A stretch of DNA of 64,000 bases from RHKX01 sp963745755. Its GTDB lineage: Bacteria > Actinomycetota > Thermoleophilia > Solirubrobacterales > 70-9. The stretch is taken from positions 2,418,001 through 2,482,000 of the forward strand of contig CAVUYP010000001.1 of NCBI GenBank assembly GCA_963745755.1. The letters run 5' to 3'. A program made the position numbers and the translations under genes. Below, piece by piece: positions 8,626-17,437 of this stretch; positions within the stretch are counted from its first letter, which is position 1, and every line of letters starts with the position of its first letter. The notes below the pieces were generated by a model. It was not told where the DNA came from. It worked only from the letters and a program-made list of their open reading frames with translations, and ran no database searches.

Positions 8626-8662
8626 ATTATCACCAATGATTATGGATGCTAACGATTATCAA
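8626..8662. promoter_or_regulatory. operator-like repeats between lon and marR
   Basis: An AT-rich island in GC-rich DNA holds ATTATCA-CCAA-TGATTAT (8626-8643), a near-perfect dyad with one mismatch, and a further GATTATCA at 8654-8661. GATTAT occurs three times at 13- and 17-base spacing. Lying between divergent lon and marR starts, it is a plausible binding site for the MarR protein and contains likely -10 sequences. Regulator identity is inference. Confidence 0.55.
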
Positions 8663-8694
8663 TCCGCAGGACCGGACGCTATCCTCGGCCGGGC

Positions 8695-9147
8695 ATGGCC
8701 TCGTCATCACGGAAACCGGCAGTCGCCTCGAAGCCGAGTTGCGGGGTGCTCCTCTTCCGCCTCTCCCGGGCATCCGGCGAGGGGCTCGGCGGCGCCCTCG
8801 CCGCCGTCGACATGCGGGCGCCGGAGTTCGCGATCCTCCACCACCTCTACAGCGAGGGGCCGATCTCCCAGCAGGAGCTCGGCCGGGCGCTGCGGATCCA
8901 CGCCAGCAACCTCGTCGCGCTGATCGATCAGCTCGAGGCCGACGGCCTGCTGATCCGCCGCCGCGACCCCGACGACCGCCGCCGCTACCTGCTCGAGCTC
9001 ACCGACGACGGCATCCGCCGCCTCGCCGCCGCCCAGCGGGCCGCCCAGGGTGCCGAGGCCGACATGCTGGCGCCGTTGAAGCCGGCCGAGCGCGAGCGCC
9101 TGCGGGGATACCTCGCCCGGCTCGCCGGGCACTCCTGCGGCAAGTAG
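8695..9147 (+). CDS. MarR-family transcriptional regulator
   Basis: A 150-residue winged-helix repressor-type protein. The helix-turn-helix region reads GPISQQELGRALRIHASNLVALIDQLEADGLL, shown here in outline by its start GPISQQELGRAL and end QLEADGLL. It is followed by the characteristic basic wing RRDPDDRRRYLLELT and a C-terminal dimerisation helix. MarR proteins usually sense small phenolic ligands or oxidants and repress divergent genes. Its divergence from lon and the dyad in the shared promoter suggest autoregulation and possible control of lon, which would be an unusual target. No efflux pump or enzyme gene follows; a duplicated hairpin sequence begins right after its stop. Confidence 0.88.
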   Translation: MASSSRKPAVASKPSCGVLLFRLSRASGEGLGGALAAVDMRAPEFAILHHLYSEGPISQQELGRALRIHASNLVALIDQLEADGLLIRRRDPDDRRRYLLELTDDGIRRLAAAQRAAQGAEADMLAPLKPAERERLRGYLARLAGHSCGK

Positions 9148-9281
9148 GTAGCTCCGGGGAGATCCTCCGCTGCGCGTCCGGTCTCCCCGGCCGGCGCGGT
9201 GAACGGGATGGGAGGTAACTCCGGGGAGATCCTCCGCTTCGCGTCCGGTCTCCCCGGCCGGCGCGGTGAACTGGATGGGAA
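9148..9281. repeat. 67-bp tandem duplication, each copy a hairpin
   Basis: Copies at 9148-9214 and 9215-9281 differ at four positions. Each contains CCGGGGAGA and its complement TCTCCCCGG about 20 bases apart, so each can fold into a strong stem. The pair starts immediately after the MarR stop and lies between convergent genes, so it may terminate transcription from both sides. Confidence 0.85.
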
Positions 9282-9310
9282 GACATTTGTGCTTCCCCCG
9301 GGCGAGGGGC

Positions 9311-9772
9311 TTAGTCGCTGTCGGGGTTGCCGTCGGCGGCCGAGTCGAGGCCGACGAGGACGTCCTCCTCGCCGCTCAGGGCGCCCTTGCGAATCCGGCG
9401 CTGCTCGCGGTCGAGGCGGGCGACCTCCTGGGCGAGGATCTTCGTCTCCTCGCTGAGCCGCGAGAACGCGACCGAGAAGTGGAGGGCGAGGACGAACAGC
9501 GCGCCGACGCCGATCAGAAACAGCGCGTTCGGCGGCGAGAGGATGCCGAGCGTTTCGGAGATCCAGTTCAGAGCGCCGTTCCAGACGGCGAGGACGACGA
9601 GGACGAGCGAGGCGAAGATCCAGAGCAGCGCGTAGCGCTCGACGAGGCGCCGCCGCCGGACCAGCTCGATGACGAAGACCAGGAACAGGAAGGTGCCGAT
9701 CACGGCGATGATCTGCGGCTTCTTGCCGAGGACCGATTCGGAGCCCCCGATCGCGAGCAGGAGCCCGTTCAC
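9311..9772 (-). CDS. DUF2304 family membrane protein
   Basis: A 153-residue protein with hydrophobic helices at about residues 14-34 (IIAVIGTFLFLVFVIELVRR), 40-60 and 71-95, then a charged coiled tail with EETKILAQEVARLDREQRR. Length and pattern fit DUF2304, a family commonly encoded beside polyprenyl-phosphate sugar transferases and thought to assist them. Start GTG 9772 overlaps the glycosyltransferase stop as GTGA, so the two genes are translationally coupled. The last 20 residues are acidic (GEEDVLVGLDSAADG). No enzymatic role is visible. Confidence 0.8.
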   Translation of the reverse strand: MNGLLLAIGGSESVLGKKPQIIAVIGTFLFLVFVIELVRRRRLVERYALLWIFASLVLVVLAVWNGALNWISETLGILSPPNALFLIGVGALFVLALHFSVAFSRLSEETKILAQEVARLDREQRRIRKGALSGEEDVLVGLDSAADGNPDSD

Positions 9773-10593
9773 GACGCCCCTCCCGAGTCCGATCCGCCCG
9801 CCCCGGCGGCACTCGGCTCGACGGCGGCGAACTCGTCCGTGGCCGGAGGGGGGGAGCCCTCGAAGGCGTCGGGCCGGCGTCGCAGCAGACCGACGAACAG
9901 GGCCAGCATCACCTTGACCATGTAGTAGGCGGCCCGCGGGTAGTCGATCGAGCTGCGCCCGAAGCCGCGGGCGTTCATCCGCACCTGGACCTCGTGGATC
10001 CGCAGGCGGTTGCTGTGCAGCATCAGGATCGCCTCGACCTCGGGATAGTCGTGCGGGTAGTCGCGGGCGAACAGCTCGATGCCGCGGCGGTTGACCATCC
10101 GGAACCCGGAGGTCGGGTCGGTGATCTTCTGGCGCGTGATCGCGGTCAGCACGACCGAGAAGATCAGGTTGCCGAGCCGGCGGCCGATCGGCACCTTGTA
10201 GCCCGGGTCGCCCCGGAACCGGGTCCCGTAGACCATGTCCGCCTCGTTGCCGCTGGTCCGCAGCGCGTCGAGCATCTCCGGCAGGTACTCGGACTTGTGC
10301 TGGCCGTCGCCGTCGACTTGGACGGCGACGTCGTAGCCGTGTGCGAGGGCGTACTTGTAGCCGGACTGCATGGCGCCGCCGATGCCGAGGTTGAACGGAT
10401 GGCGCAGGACCGTCGCGCCCTCGCCCTCGGCCTGGCTGACGGTCGAATCGACCGAGCCGTCGTCGACGACGAGGACGTTGAACTCGGGGGCGTGCCGCCT
10501 GATGTCGCGGACAACGCGGCTGATCATCCCCTCCTCGTTGTAGGCGGGGACGATGGCCAGCAGGCGCAGCTCTTGACGGTTCTCGGCAGGCAT
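9769..10593 (-). CDS. family 2 glycosyltransferase (dolichyl/polyprenyl-phosphate sugar synthase-like)
   Basis: A 274-residue GT2 enzyme of the polyprenyl-phosphate mannose/glucose synthase group. Visible motifs are AIVPAYNEEGMI at the N-terminus, VLVVDDGSVDST, the metal-binding QVDGDGQHK, GTRFRGDPGYK, and ITDPTSGFRMVNRR. No long membrane segments follow the catalytic domain; membrane attachment is probably supplied by the overlapping DUF2304 partner. ATG 10593 (MPAENRQE) is chosen over an upstream frame extension because homology begins just after it. It probably loads sugar onto a lipid carrier for envelope glycans. The C-terminus (about 45 residues) is Ala/Pro/Ser-rich and low complexity. 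Confidence 0.88.
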   Translation of the reverse strand: MPAENRQELRLLAIVPAYNEEGMISRVVRDIRRHAPEFNVLVVDDGSVDSTVSQAEGEGATVLRHPFNLGIGGAMQSGYKYALAHGYDVAVQVDGDGQHKSEYLPEMLDALRTSGNEADMVYGTRFRGDPGYKVPIGRRLGNLIFSVVLTAITRQKITDPTSGFRMVNRRGIELFARDYPHDYPEVEAILMLHSNRLRIHEVQVRMNARGFGRSSIDYPRAAYYMVKVMLALFVGLLRRRPDAFEGSPPPATDEFAAVEPSAAGAGGSDSGGAS

Positions 10594-10690
10594 TGATCCG
10601 GCGACGGAGCGCCTCGGGTCGGCTCCCTCGGGCGAACAAAGGTAGCGCTCGGCTCGCCGCGCTCGCGAGCGGACTAGCCTCGCCGCAAGC

Positions 10691-11407
10691 ATGCGACCCG
10701 ACGATGCCGAGCTCGATCGCCTCGAGCGCGAGATCACGACCTGCCGCGCCTGTCCGCGGCTCGTCGCCTGGCGCGAGCAGGCGGCGGCCGATCCGCCGCG
10801 GCGCTTCCGGGGCGAGGACTACTGGGCACGGCCGGTCCCCGGCTTCGGAGACAGGAGCGCCGCGATCGTGCTCGTCGGGCTGGCGCCGGCGGCGAACGGG
10901 GCGAACCGGACGGGACGGATGTTCACCGGCGACCGCTCCGGAGACTGGCTGTACGCGGCGTTGCACCGGGCCGGTATGGCGAATCAGCCGGCGTCGGTGG
11001 ACCGCGACGACGGGCTGCGGCTGAGCGGCGCCTACGTGACCGCCGCGGTCCGCTGCGCTCCGCCCGCCAACAAGCCGACGGTGGCCGAGCGCGATCGCTG
11101 TCGACCGTTCCTCGATCGCGAGCTGCAGATGCTCCCCGCGCTCCGGGTGTTGATCGCGCTCGGGTCGTTCGGGTGGGACGCGGCGCTGCGGGCACTCGCC
11201 GACGGCGGTCGCGAGCTCCCGCGCCCGAAGCCGCGCTTCGGCCACGGCGCCGAGGCCCGGATCGGCGAGCTGGCGCTGCTCGGCAGCTATCACCCGAGCC
11301 AGCAGAACACGTTCACCGGCCGGCTCACGGAGGCGATGCTCGACGCGGTGCTGGCCCGCGCCGGAGAGCTGGCCGGGCTCGGCGGCGGGTGGCCGGGAGC
11401 CGCGTAG
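10691..11407 (+). CDS. udgB: uracil-DNA glycosylase, family 5 (UdgB-type)
   Basis: A 238-residue iron-sulfur uracil-DNA glycosylase. Four Cys suited to a 4Fe-4S cluster are C18 and C21 (TCRACPRL), C122 (RCAPPANKP) and C137. Motif A reads VGLAPAANGANRTGRMFTGD, lacking the polar catalytic residue of family 4, and motif B reads GSYHPSQQNTFTGRLT; both are typical of family 5. The enzyme removes uracil and other deaminated bases at the first step of base excision repair, useful in a GC-rich genome. It is divergent from the glycosyltransferase and 30 bases ahead of pgsA. Confidence 0.9.
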   Translation: MRPDDAELDRLEREITTCRACPRLVAWREQAAADPPRRFRGEDYWARPVPGFGDRSAAIVLVGLAPAANGANRTGRMFTGDRSGDWLYAALHRAGMANQPASVDRDDGLRLSGAYVTAAVRCAPPANKPTVAERDRCRPFLDRELQMLPALRVLIALGSFGWDAALRALADGGRELPRPKPRFGHGAEARIGELALLGSYHPSQQNTFTGRLTEAMLDAVLARAGELAGLGGGWPGAA

Positions 11408-11437
11408 TATCGGCGGCCAACCGAACCGAGCCGTCCG

Positions 11438-12007
11438 TTGGTCCCACTGAACATCCCGAACGCGCTGACGATGCTCCGCATCCTGATGGTGCCGGTCGTC
11501 GTCGTCGCGCTGCTGGCGGAGATCCCGAACGGGGACCTCGTGGCCGGCGTCGTCTTCGCCCTCGCCGCGTTCACCGACGGCCTCGACGGCTGGATCGCCC
11601 GTCGCCGCGACGACGTCACCACGTTCGGCAAGCTCATGGATCCGCTCGCCGACAAGCTGCTGATCGTCGCCGCTCTGGTCTCGCTGGTCGCCCTCGATCG
11701 ACTCCAGGCCTGGATCGCGATGGTGATCATCGCCCGCGAGCTCGCCGTCACCGGCCTCCGCGCGGTCGCCGTCGAGGAGGGGGTGGTGATCTCCGCGAGC
11801 TGGCTGGGCAAGGTGAAGACGGCGCTGCAGGTCGCCGCGGTGATCGCGCTGATCGCCGTCGATCCGGCGACGACGGCGGTCGACGTGCTCGTCTACGCGG
11901 CCGTCGCCGCGACGATCGTCTCCGGCGCCGACTACTTCTTCGGGGTGCGGCGGCGGATCGAGCGCCAGCGCTCCGACGACGATCCGGCCGAGGCCGGGCC
12001 GGCCTGA
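11438..12007 (+). CDS. pgsA: CDP-diacylglycerol-glycerol-3-phosphate 3-phosphatidyltransferase
   Basis: A 189-residue integral membrane enzyme that makes phosphatidylglycerol phosphate, the committed step to phosphatidylglycerol and cardiolipin. The CDP-alcohol phosphotransferase signature D-G-x2-A-R-x8-G-x3-D-x3-D is complete: D50-G51, A54-R55, G64, D68, D72. About five hydrophobic helices are visible. Start TTG 11438 (MVPLNIPNALTMLRI) matches the family N-terminus NIPN.LT..RI. It is 30 bases downstream of udgB and convergent with folE2, whose stop begins 13 bases beyond its own. Confidence 0.93.
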   Translation: MVPLNIPNALTMLRILMVPVVVVALLAEIPNGDLVAGVVFALAAFTDGLDGWIARRRDDVTTFGKLMDPLADKLLIVAALVSLVALDRLQAWIAMVIIARELAVTGLRAVAVEEGVVISASWLGKVKTALQVAAVIALIAVDPATTAVDVLVYAAVAATIVSGADYFFGVRRRIERQRSDDDPAEAGPA

Positions 12008-12020
12008 GCCCCGGCGCCGC

Positions 12021-13058
12021 TCAGACGGGGTTGGCGGGCGCGTCGAGCCACTCGCGCATCGTCATGTGACGGGTCGAGTGCTCACCGCTCCGGAGCTCGG
12101 CGAGCACCTCGGAGAGCTCGCCCGAGCGCTCGGCGATGACGTTGTGGCGATGGATCGTCTCGAGGTTCTCCTGGCGGGCGAAGACGAAGTTGCGGCCGTG
12201 CAGATCGGGGTAGGCGCCGGCGAGCTGGCGGACCATCTCGCGGACGCAGTCCTCGACGAAGCGCGGGTTCGCATGGGCCTTCTCGACGACCGCGCGCTCG
12301 TCCTCACGCTTCATCAGCTCGTAGATCTCCGCCGACATCGACGACTCGACGATCGCGAGCAGCTCACGCGCGTCGATCTCGGTCTCGCACTCCTCGGAGC
12401 GGCCGAGGTAGAGGGTGCCGATGCCGCGCTGGTTGTGGGTGGCGACGGGCACCAGACCGAGGATCTCCTCGACCTGTGAGTCGTCGTACCCGCTCGCGGC
12501 GAGGCGCTCGCGGGCGCCGGAGGCGATCAGCTCCTGGGCGCAGGGGCAGGCGGTCATGCCCTGGGCCTGAACGCCGGTCAGCGTCCGGGTGCCGGCGGTC
12601 GAGGCGACCGCGGTGCCGAACAGCGTGTAGATCTCCTGCGTGGGCTTGCCGCTGACCGGCGCCGGGACGGTCTCCGGGTAGCGGGCCGCGAGCGATACCT
12701 CGGCGCGCATGCCGCCCTGGCGGTCGCGGACGCTCTCGGCGATGCTGGCGGCGAGGTGCTCGGCCTTCATCGACGCGGCGAGGACGGTCTCGTCGATCGC
12801 CTCGTTGACGACCTCCTCGAAGCGCGACATGTGGGCGCCCGCCTGCTGCGGGTTGAGGTCCACGTAGCACTCGAACTCGGCGAAGAAGAGCTGCCCCCGG
12901 TCGTTGCCGCCGCCGTTGTCGGCGGCCCGCGGGTTGATCCGGATCACCTTCTCGACGCCGCGCACGCCGACGCGGGTCAGGCTGACCTCGGTGCGGGGCC
13001 GGCGCGCCTGGACGTCGGGGCCGGCGGAGCCGCTGATCAGTGGGGACGGGCGGTTCAT
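12021..13058 (-). CDS. folE2: GTP cyclohydrolase FolE2 (type IB, COG1469)
   Basis: A 345-residue member of the FolE2/MptA family, which converts GTP to dihydroneopterin triphosphate for folate and related pterins with a non-zinc metal. Signatures are VDLNPQQAGAHMSRFEE, GMTACPCAQELIAS with the metal-ligand Cys (C171, C173), and ATHNQRGIGTLY. The length fits the bacterial family rather than the shorter zinc-dependent FolE. No folate gene neighbours it; it is divergent from rpoD across 130 bases. FolE2 is zinc-regulated in some bacteria, but I saw no clear Zur box here. MptA (archaeal) is the alternative name for the same fold. Confidence 0.9.
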   Translation of the reverse strand: MNRPSPLISGSAGPDVQARRPRTEVSLTRVGVRGVEKVIRINPRAADNGGGNDRGQLFFAEFECYVDLNPQQAGAHMSRFEEVVNEAIDETVLAASMKAEHLAASIAESVRDRQGGMRAEVSLAARYPETVPAPVSGKPTQEIYTLFGTAVASTAGTRTLTGVQAQGMTACPCAQELIASGARERLAASGYDDSQVEEILGLVPVATHNQRGIGTLYLGRSEECETEIDARELLAIVESSMSAEIYELMKREDERAVVEKAHANPRFVEDCVREMVRQLAGAYPDLHGRNFVFARQENLETIHRHNVIAERSGELSEVLAELRSGEHSTRHMTMREWLDAPANPV

Positions 13059-13145
13059 CGGATCGCTCGGCGACGAAGGCTACCGGGGTCGGATTTCCGG
13101 ACCCGGTCGTGACATACTCGCGGAGTGCCTTCGGGAGAGGAGGAA

Positions 13146-13169
13146 GGCGCTCCCCGCCGGGGAGCCGCC
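13146..13169 (+). promoter_or_regulatory. hairpin in the rpoD 5' leader
   Basis: GGCGCTCCCC-GCC-GGGGAGCCGCC forms a near-perfect stem with one bulge, ending 19 bases before the rpoD ATG. It follows an AT-poor leader with a possible -10, CATACT, at 13113-13118. Without a T-tract it is more likely a translational or stability element than a terminator. Confidence 0.45.
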
Positions 13170-13188
13170 TGAATGAACCGGTACGGAC

Positions 13189-14301
<1,113 letters not shown>

Positions 14302-14328
14302 GCGGCCTCACGGCGGCCGGCGGCCGGA

Positions 14329-14411
14329 TGGGGGAGGAGGGATTCGAACCCACTAAGGCAGAGCCACTCGGTTTACAGCCGAGCCCGATTCGCCATCTCC
14401 GGAGCTCCCCC
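14329..14411 (-). tRNA. tRNA-Tyr (anticodon GTA)
   Basis: An 83-base type II tRNA on the minus strand with acceptor GGGGGAG/CTCCCCC, anticodon arm CTCGG-CTGTAAA-CCGAG (anticodon GTA), an expanded variable arm and T arm GGGTTCGAATCCC. Its 3' end lies 27 bases from the rpoD stop. CCA is not encoded. Confidence 0.95.
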
Positions 14412-14461
14412 GGGTGATCGGGTCGGCATTGTATGCAGCCGGCGATCGGGGCGGTCCCCGC

Positions 14462-15184
14462 TTACGGTGACGGTGTCAGCACCCCGAACGCGGTCATCGA
14501 GCGGTCGATGATCCGCGCCGTGCCACCGCCGGCCGTCTGCTGGCAGAAGACCTCGACCGTGCGGGTACCGGCGGCGACGGGGGCGATCGCGTCGAGCGCG
14601 ATCACGGCCTCGGCGGGGCTGAGGATCGGCCGGACGACCGTGTCCATCGGCTGACCGACGTTGGATCCGTCGACCGCGAAGCGACAGCGCACCGCGGTGT
14701 CGCCGACGTCGACCGCGTCGACGTTCAACGAGGCGCTGAGCACGAGCGTGCTGGCGGCGTCGACTCCGACGTCTGTCGAGAGCACCGAGAGCGCGACCGG
14801 GTCGGCGGGGAGCGTCACCGTCGCCGTTCCGGACGCGTCGCCGGCAACGGCGGTCGCGGCCGGCGGACCGGTCGGGCCGGCAGGCCCCTCTGCGCCGGTC
14901 GGACCCTGCTCGCCCTGTGGTCCCTGTGATCCCTGAGGACCCTGCGCCCCCGTGGCCCCGCGCTTGCCCTTGTCGCCCTTCGGGCCCTTCGGCAGCGAGC
15001 TGCGCGGCACCCGGCAGCGGAACTTCCGCTTGCCCTTGTGCGCCTTCTTGCACTTCAGCGTCACCTTGGCGGCTTTGGCGAGCGTCGTACCGACGGATTC
15101 TGAGGTACCGGCCAGCGCCGAGGCGGGCAGGGCGAGGAGGGCGATCGAGAGGACGAGGACGGAGGGCCTGATCAGTCTGGTCAT
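14462..15184 (-). CDS. exported protein with short collagen-like repeat
   Basis: A 240-residue secreted protein. The signal peptide is residues 1-25 (MTRLIRPSVLVLSIALLALP, then ASALA). A basic Cys-containing stretch follows (KCKKAHKGKRKFRCR), then fourteen Gly-X-Y triplets at 67-108 beginning GPKGDKGKRGATGA. The C-terminal part (about 110-240) is beta-rich and Thr/Val/Asp-rich with two more Cys, resembling a stalk-head organisation. ATG 15184 gives the best signal peptide; upstream in-frame starts would bury it. It may trimerise as a surface fibre; this is inference. It is divergent from the exported beta-helix protein, and the two may share a promoter region at 15185-15271. Confidence 0.85.
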   Translation of the reverse strand: MTRLIRPSVLVLSIALLALPASALAGTSESVGTTLAKAAKVTLKCKKAHKGKRKFRCRVPRSSLPKGPKGDKGKRGATGAQGPQGSQGPQGEQGPTGAEGPAGPTGPPAATAVAGDASGTATVTLPADPVALSVLSTDVGVDAASTLVLSASLNVDAVDVGDTAVRCRFAVDGSNVGQPMDTVVRPILSPAEAVIALDAIAPVAAGTRTVEVFCQQTAGGGTARIIDRSMTAFGVLTPSP

Positions 15185-15271
15185 GGCGCCCAGATCGGCA
15201 GGATTCAGCCTCCGCTTGAGGATCGGGGAGACAATTGCCACAGCGGCGCTCGGAGTGGCTATTTTTCAGTC

Positions 15272-16936
15272 ATGTCTCGCTTCGCCGTCGCCCTGCCGGT
15301 CCTGCTCGCCCTCGCCCTTCCCGCCTCCGCCGGCGCCGAGGTGTTCTGTGCTCCGGCGCCGTGTGCGGAGGGCACGCCGGAGGCGACGATCGCCGCCGCC
15401 GTCGTCGCCGCCGACTCGAACGCCGGCCCCGACACGGTTGCGATCACCGCCGGCACCCACAACGTCGGCGGCGGCCTGCTCGTCAACCAGCCCGACACCG
15501 ACGTTCGCGGCGCCGGCGTCGGCGCGACGATCCTCACCGCCGACGACCTCCCGCCCGATGCCGGCTTCTCCCGCACGGTCATATCCGGATACATGTCGCG
15601 GCTCGCCGACCTGACGATCCGGATCCCGTCGGCGGTCACCTCCGGAAACGCCTCCGCCGACGGGGCCGACGTCTACAACGGCCTCGTCGAACGGGTCGGC
15701 ATCGACGCCGAGGGGGCGACCTTCGGCTCCGGGATCAACGACGGCCAGGGGTCGGCGATGCTGATCCGCCGGGGCGAGATCCGTCACCTGCAGATCAGCT
15801 TCGATCCCGCCGCCGACGTCAGCGGTCTGCGGGTGGGTGCGAACTCGGGCGGGACGATCGACCTCGAGGACGTGACGATCGACTCCCCGAACCCGCTCGG
15901 CAGCGGTCCCCAGGCGAGCCCCGATCCGGAGACCGTGACCGCCCGGCGGCTCGTCGTCCACTCCGCCGACCCGGTGTCGGTCTTCGACGGGTTCCTCGAG
16001 CTCCGCGACTCGGTCATCGACGTCTCGAGCGCCACCACCCCGACCGATCCCGAGGACTTCGTGAAGGCGGTCACGGTCGCCGACGGCCGGCCTCCCAGTC
16101 CGGCCGGCCTGACCCTCGACCGGGTCACCCTGCTCGGCAACGGCGACCCCGCGAGCACGGCGCTGTCGGTGGCCGGGCAGGGGGGCACGCCGGTGACCGC
16201 GATCCGGGCCCGGCACATCCTCGCCTCCGGCTTCGGCCGCACCCTGGCCTATCAGAACTTCGGATCGAACCCGGCGGCGACGATCGACTACTCGAACGTC
16301 AAGACCGGCCCGGACGCGATCGTCGACACCGGCGATACGCCGGGCAGCCTCGTCGGCGACTTCGCGACCGGCAACCGTCGCGGCGACCCGCTGCTCCTCC
16401 CCGACCTGAGTCTGGCGCTGAGCTCGCCCGCGATCGACATCGGCGGCGCCGACCTGCTCGCCGGCGACGCGACCGACCTCGCCGGCAATCCGCGGCCGGC
16501 CGACGGCGACGGCGACGGCACCGTCAGCAACGACGCCGGGGCCTTCGAGCGGGTCTACACCGCCGATGGTGCGACCCTGATGATCAAGGGCAAGAAGATC
16601 AGGCTCAACAAGCGCGGCGCCGGCCGGATCGCGCTGCGGTGCCCGCCGGCCACCGCTCAACCGTCGCCATGCACGGCGAAGCTGAAGCTGCGGACGGTCG
16701 CCAGGGTCAAATTCCGCGGCGGCAAGCGAAAGCTGACCCTCGCGAAGGCGAACCCTACGAAGATCGCGGCCGGTCGGACGAAGAAGCTGAAGCTGAAGCT
16801 GAATGGCGCGAAGCTGAAGCTCGTTCGCAACTCCAAGAAGGCGCGGAGGGTCGTCGCCAAGGTCAAGGTCAGCGACGGCAATGCCGAGCGGGGCAGCGTC
16901 GCCAAGAAGCTGAAGCTGAAGGCGAAGGCCGGATAG
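15272..16936 (+). CDS. exported right-handed beta-helix protein with Lys-rich C-terminus
   Basis: A 554-residue secreted protein. Signal peptide is about 1-22 (MSRFAVALPVLLALALPASA). The central part has repeated short beta turns and Asn/Gly ladders typical of pectate-lyase-like parallel beta-helices (GTHNVGGGLLVNQPDTDVRG and similar), and ends with the family motif SPAIDIGGADLL and DLAGNPRPADGDGD. The last 115 residues are strongly basic, with repeated KLKLK and GGKRKLTLAKANP stretches and two Cys, and resemble cell-wall-anchoring or polyanion-binding domains seen in actinobacterial exported proteins. No catalytic residues are evident. Function unknown. Confidence 0.82.
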   Translation: MSRFAVALPVLLALALPASAGAEVFCAPAPCAEGTPEATIAAAVVAADSNAGPDTVAITAGTHNVGGGLLVNQPDTDVRGAGVGATILTADDLPPDAGFSRTVISGYMSRLADLTIRIPSAVTSGNASADGADVYNGLVERVGIDAEGATFGSGINDGQGSAMLIRRGEIRHLQISFDPAADVSGLRVGANSGGTIDLEDVTIDSPNPLGSGPQASPDPETVTARRLVVHSADPVSVFDGFLELRDSVIDVSSATTPTDPEDFVKAVTVADGRPPSPAGLTLDRVTLLGNGDPASTALSVAGQGGTPVTAIRARHILASGFGRTLAYQNFGSNPAATIDYSNVKTGPDAIVDTGDTPGSLVGDFATGNRRGDPLLLPDLSLALSSPAIDIGGADLLAGDATDLAGNPRPADGDGDGTVSNDAGAFERVYTADGATLMIKGKKIRLNKRGAGRIALRCPPATAQPSPCTAKLKLRTVARVKFRGGKRKLTLAKANPTKIAAGRTKKLKLKLNGAKLKLVRNSKKARRVVAKVKVSDGNAERGSVAKKLKLKAKAG

Positions 16937-16998
16937 CCGATAGGGCGAATAGCGCCGCACGGTCCCGCCGGCCCACTGCCGCTAACCTGCTCCGACCT

Positions 16999-17070
16999 GC
17001 CCGGATAGCTCAGCGGTAGAGCACCTCCATGGTAAGGAGGGGGTCGTGGGTTCAAGTCCCACTCCGGGCT
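16999..17070 (+). tRNA. tRNA-Thr (anticodon GGT)
   Basis: A 72-base cloverleaf: acceptor GCCCGGA/TCCGGGC, D arm GCTCAGCGGTAGAGC, anticodon arm CCTCC-ATGGTAA-GGAGG (anticodon GGT), T arm GTGGGTTCAAGTCCCAC, discriminator T. A possible -10 TAACCT lies at 16983-16988. Threonine and tyrosine tRNAs upstream of secE are a widespread arrangement. Confidence 0.95.
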
Positions 17071-17266
17071 CTGCTCGGCTGCGCTCGGCCGCCGCGCTAT
17101 CCTTGCCCGACCTCGCGCCCGGGACCGCGGATTCACTTCCAGCCTCGACGGCCCTGATCAGGAGCCCGGCAGGTACGGTCCGACAGGGGTGAGGGAGTCG
17201 CAAGACGCACCCAAGGAACGATTTTTCGACCTAGAGCTTCAACCCCGACGCTGCCTGGATAGATAG

Positions 17267-17431
17267 ATGGCCCGTGGAGACGTACGCATAGCCGCGACCC
17301 TCGCCTGCGAGGAGTGCAAGCGGCGCAACTACCAGACCAACAAGTCGCGGCGCAACACGCCCGACCGGATCGAGCTGCGCAAGTACTGCCGCTGGTGCGG
17401 CAAGCACACCGCGCACAAGGAGACTCGCTGA
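17267..17431 (+). CDS. rpmG: 50S ribosomal protein L33
   Basis: A 54-residue zinc-ribbon ribosomal protein missed by length filters. Zinc ligands are C14, C17, C41 and C44 (ACEEC and YCRWCGKH). It starts at ATG 17267 after TAGATAG and ends 6 bases before secE. L33 directly before secE is a common arrangement. It sits near the E-site of the large subunit. The Cys-containing form is the zinc-requiring variant, so a zinc-free paralog elsewhere is possible. Confidence 0.93.
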   Translation: MARGDVRIAATLACEECKRRNYQTNKSRRNTPDRIELRKYCRWCGKHTAHKETR

Positions 17432-17437
17432 GTCGCG

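Noticed and set aside
6222..8639. Open frame of 805 codons on the plus strand opposite lon
   Set aside because: Antisense shadow of lon; no recognisable domain and no ribosome-binding site.
17071..17266. tRNA-Met or tRNA-Trp gene near rpmG-secE
   Set aside because: These tRNAs are often here in other genomes, but no cloverleaf with T-arm motif is visible.
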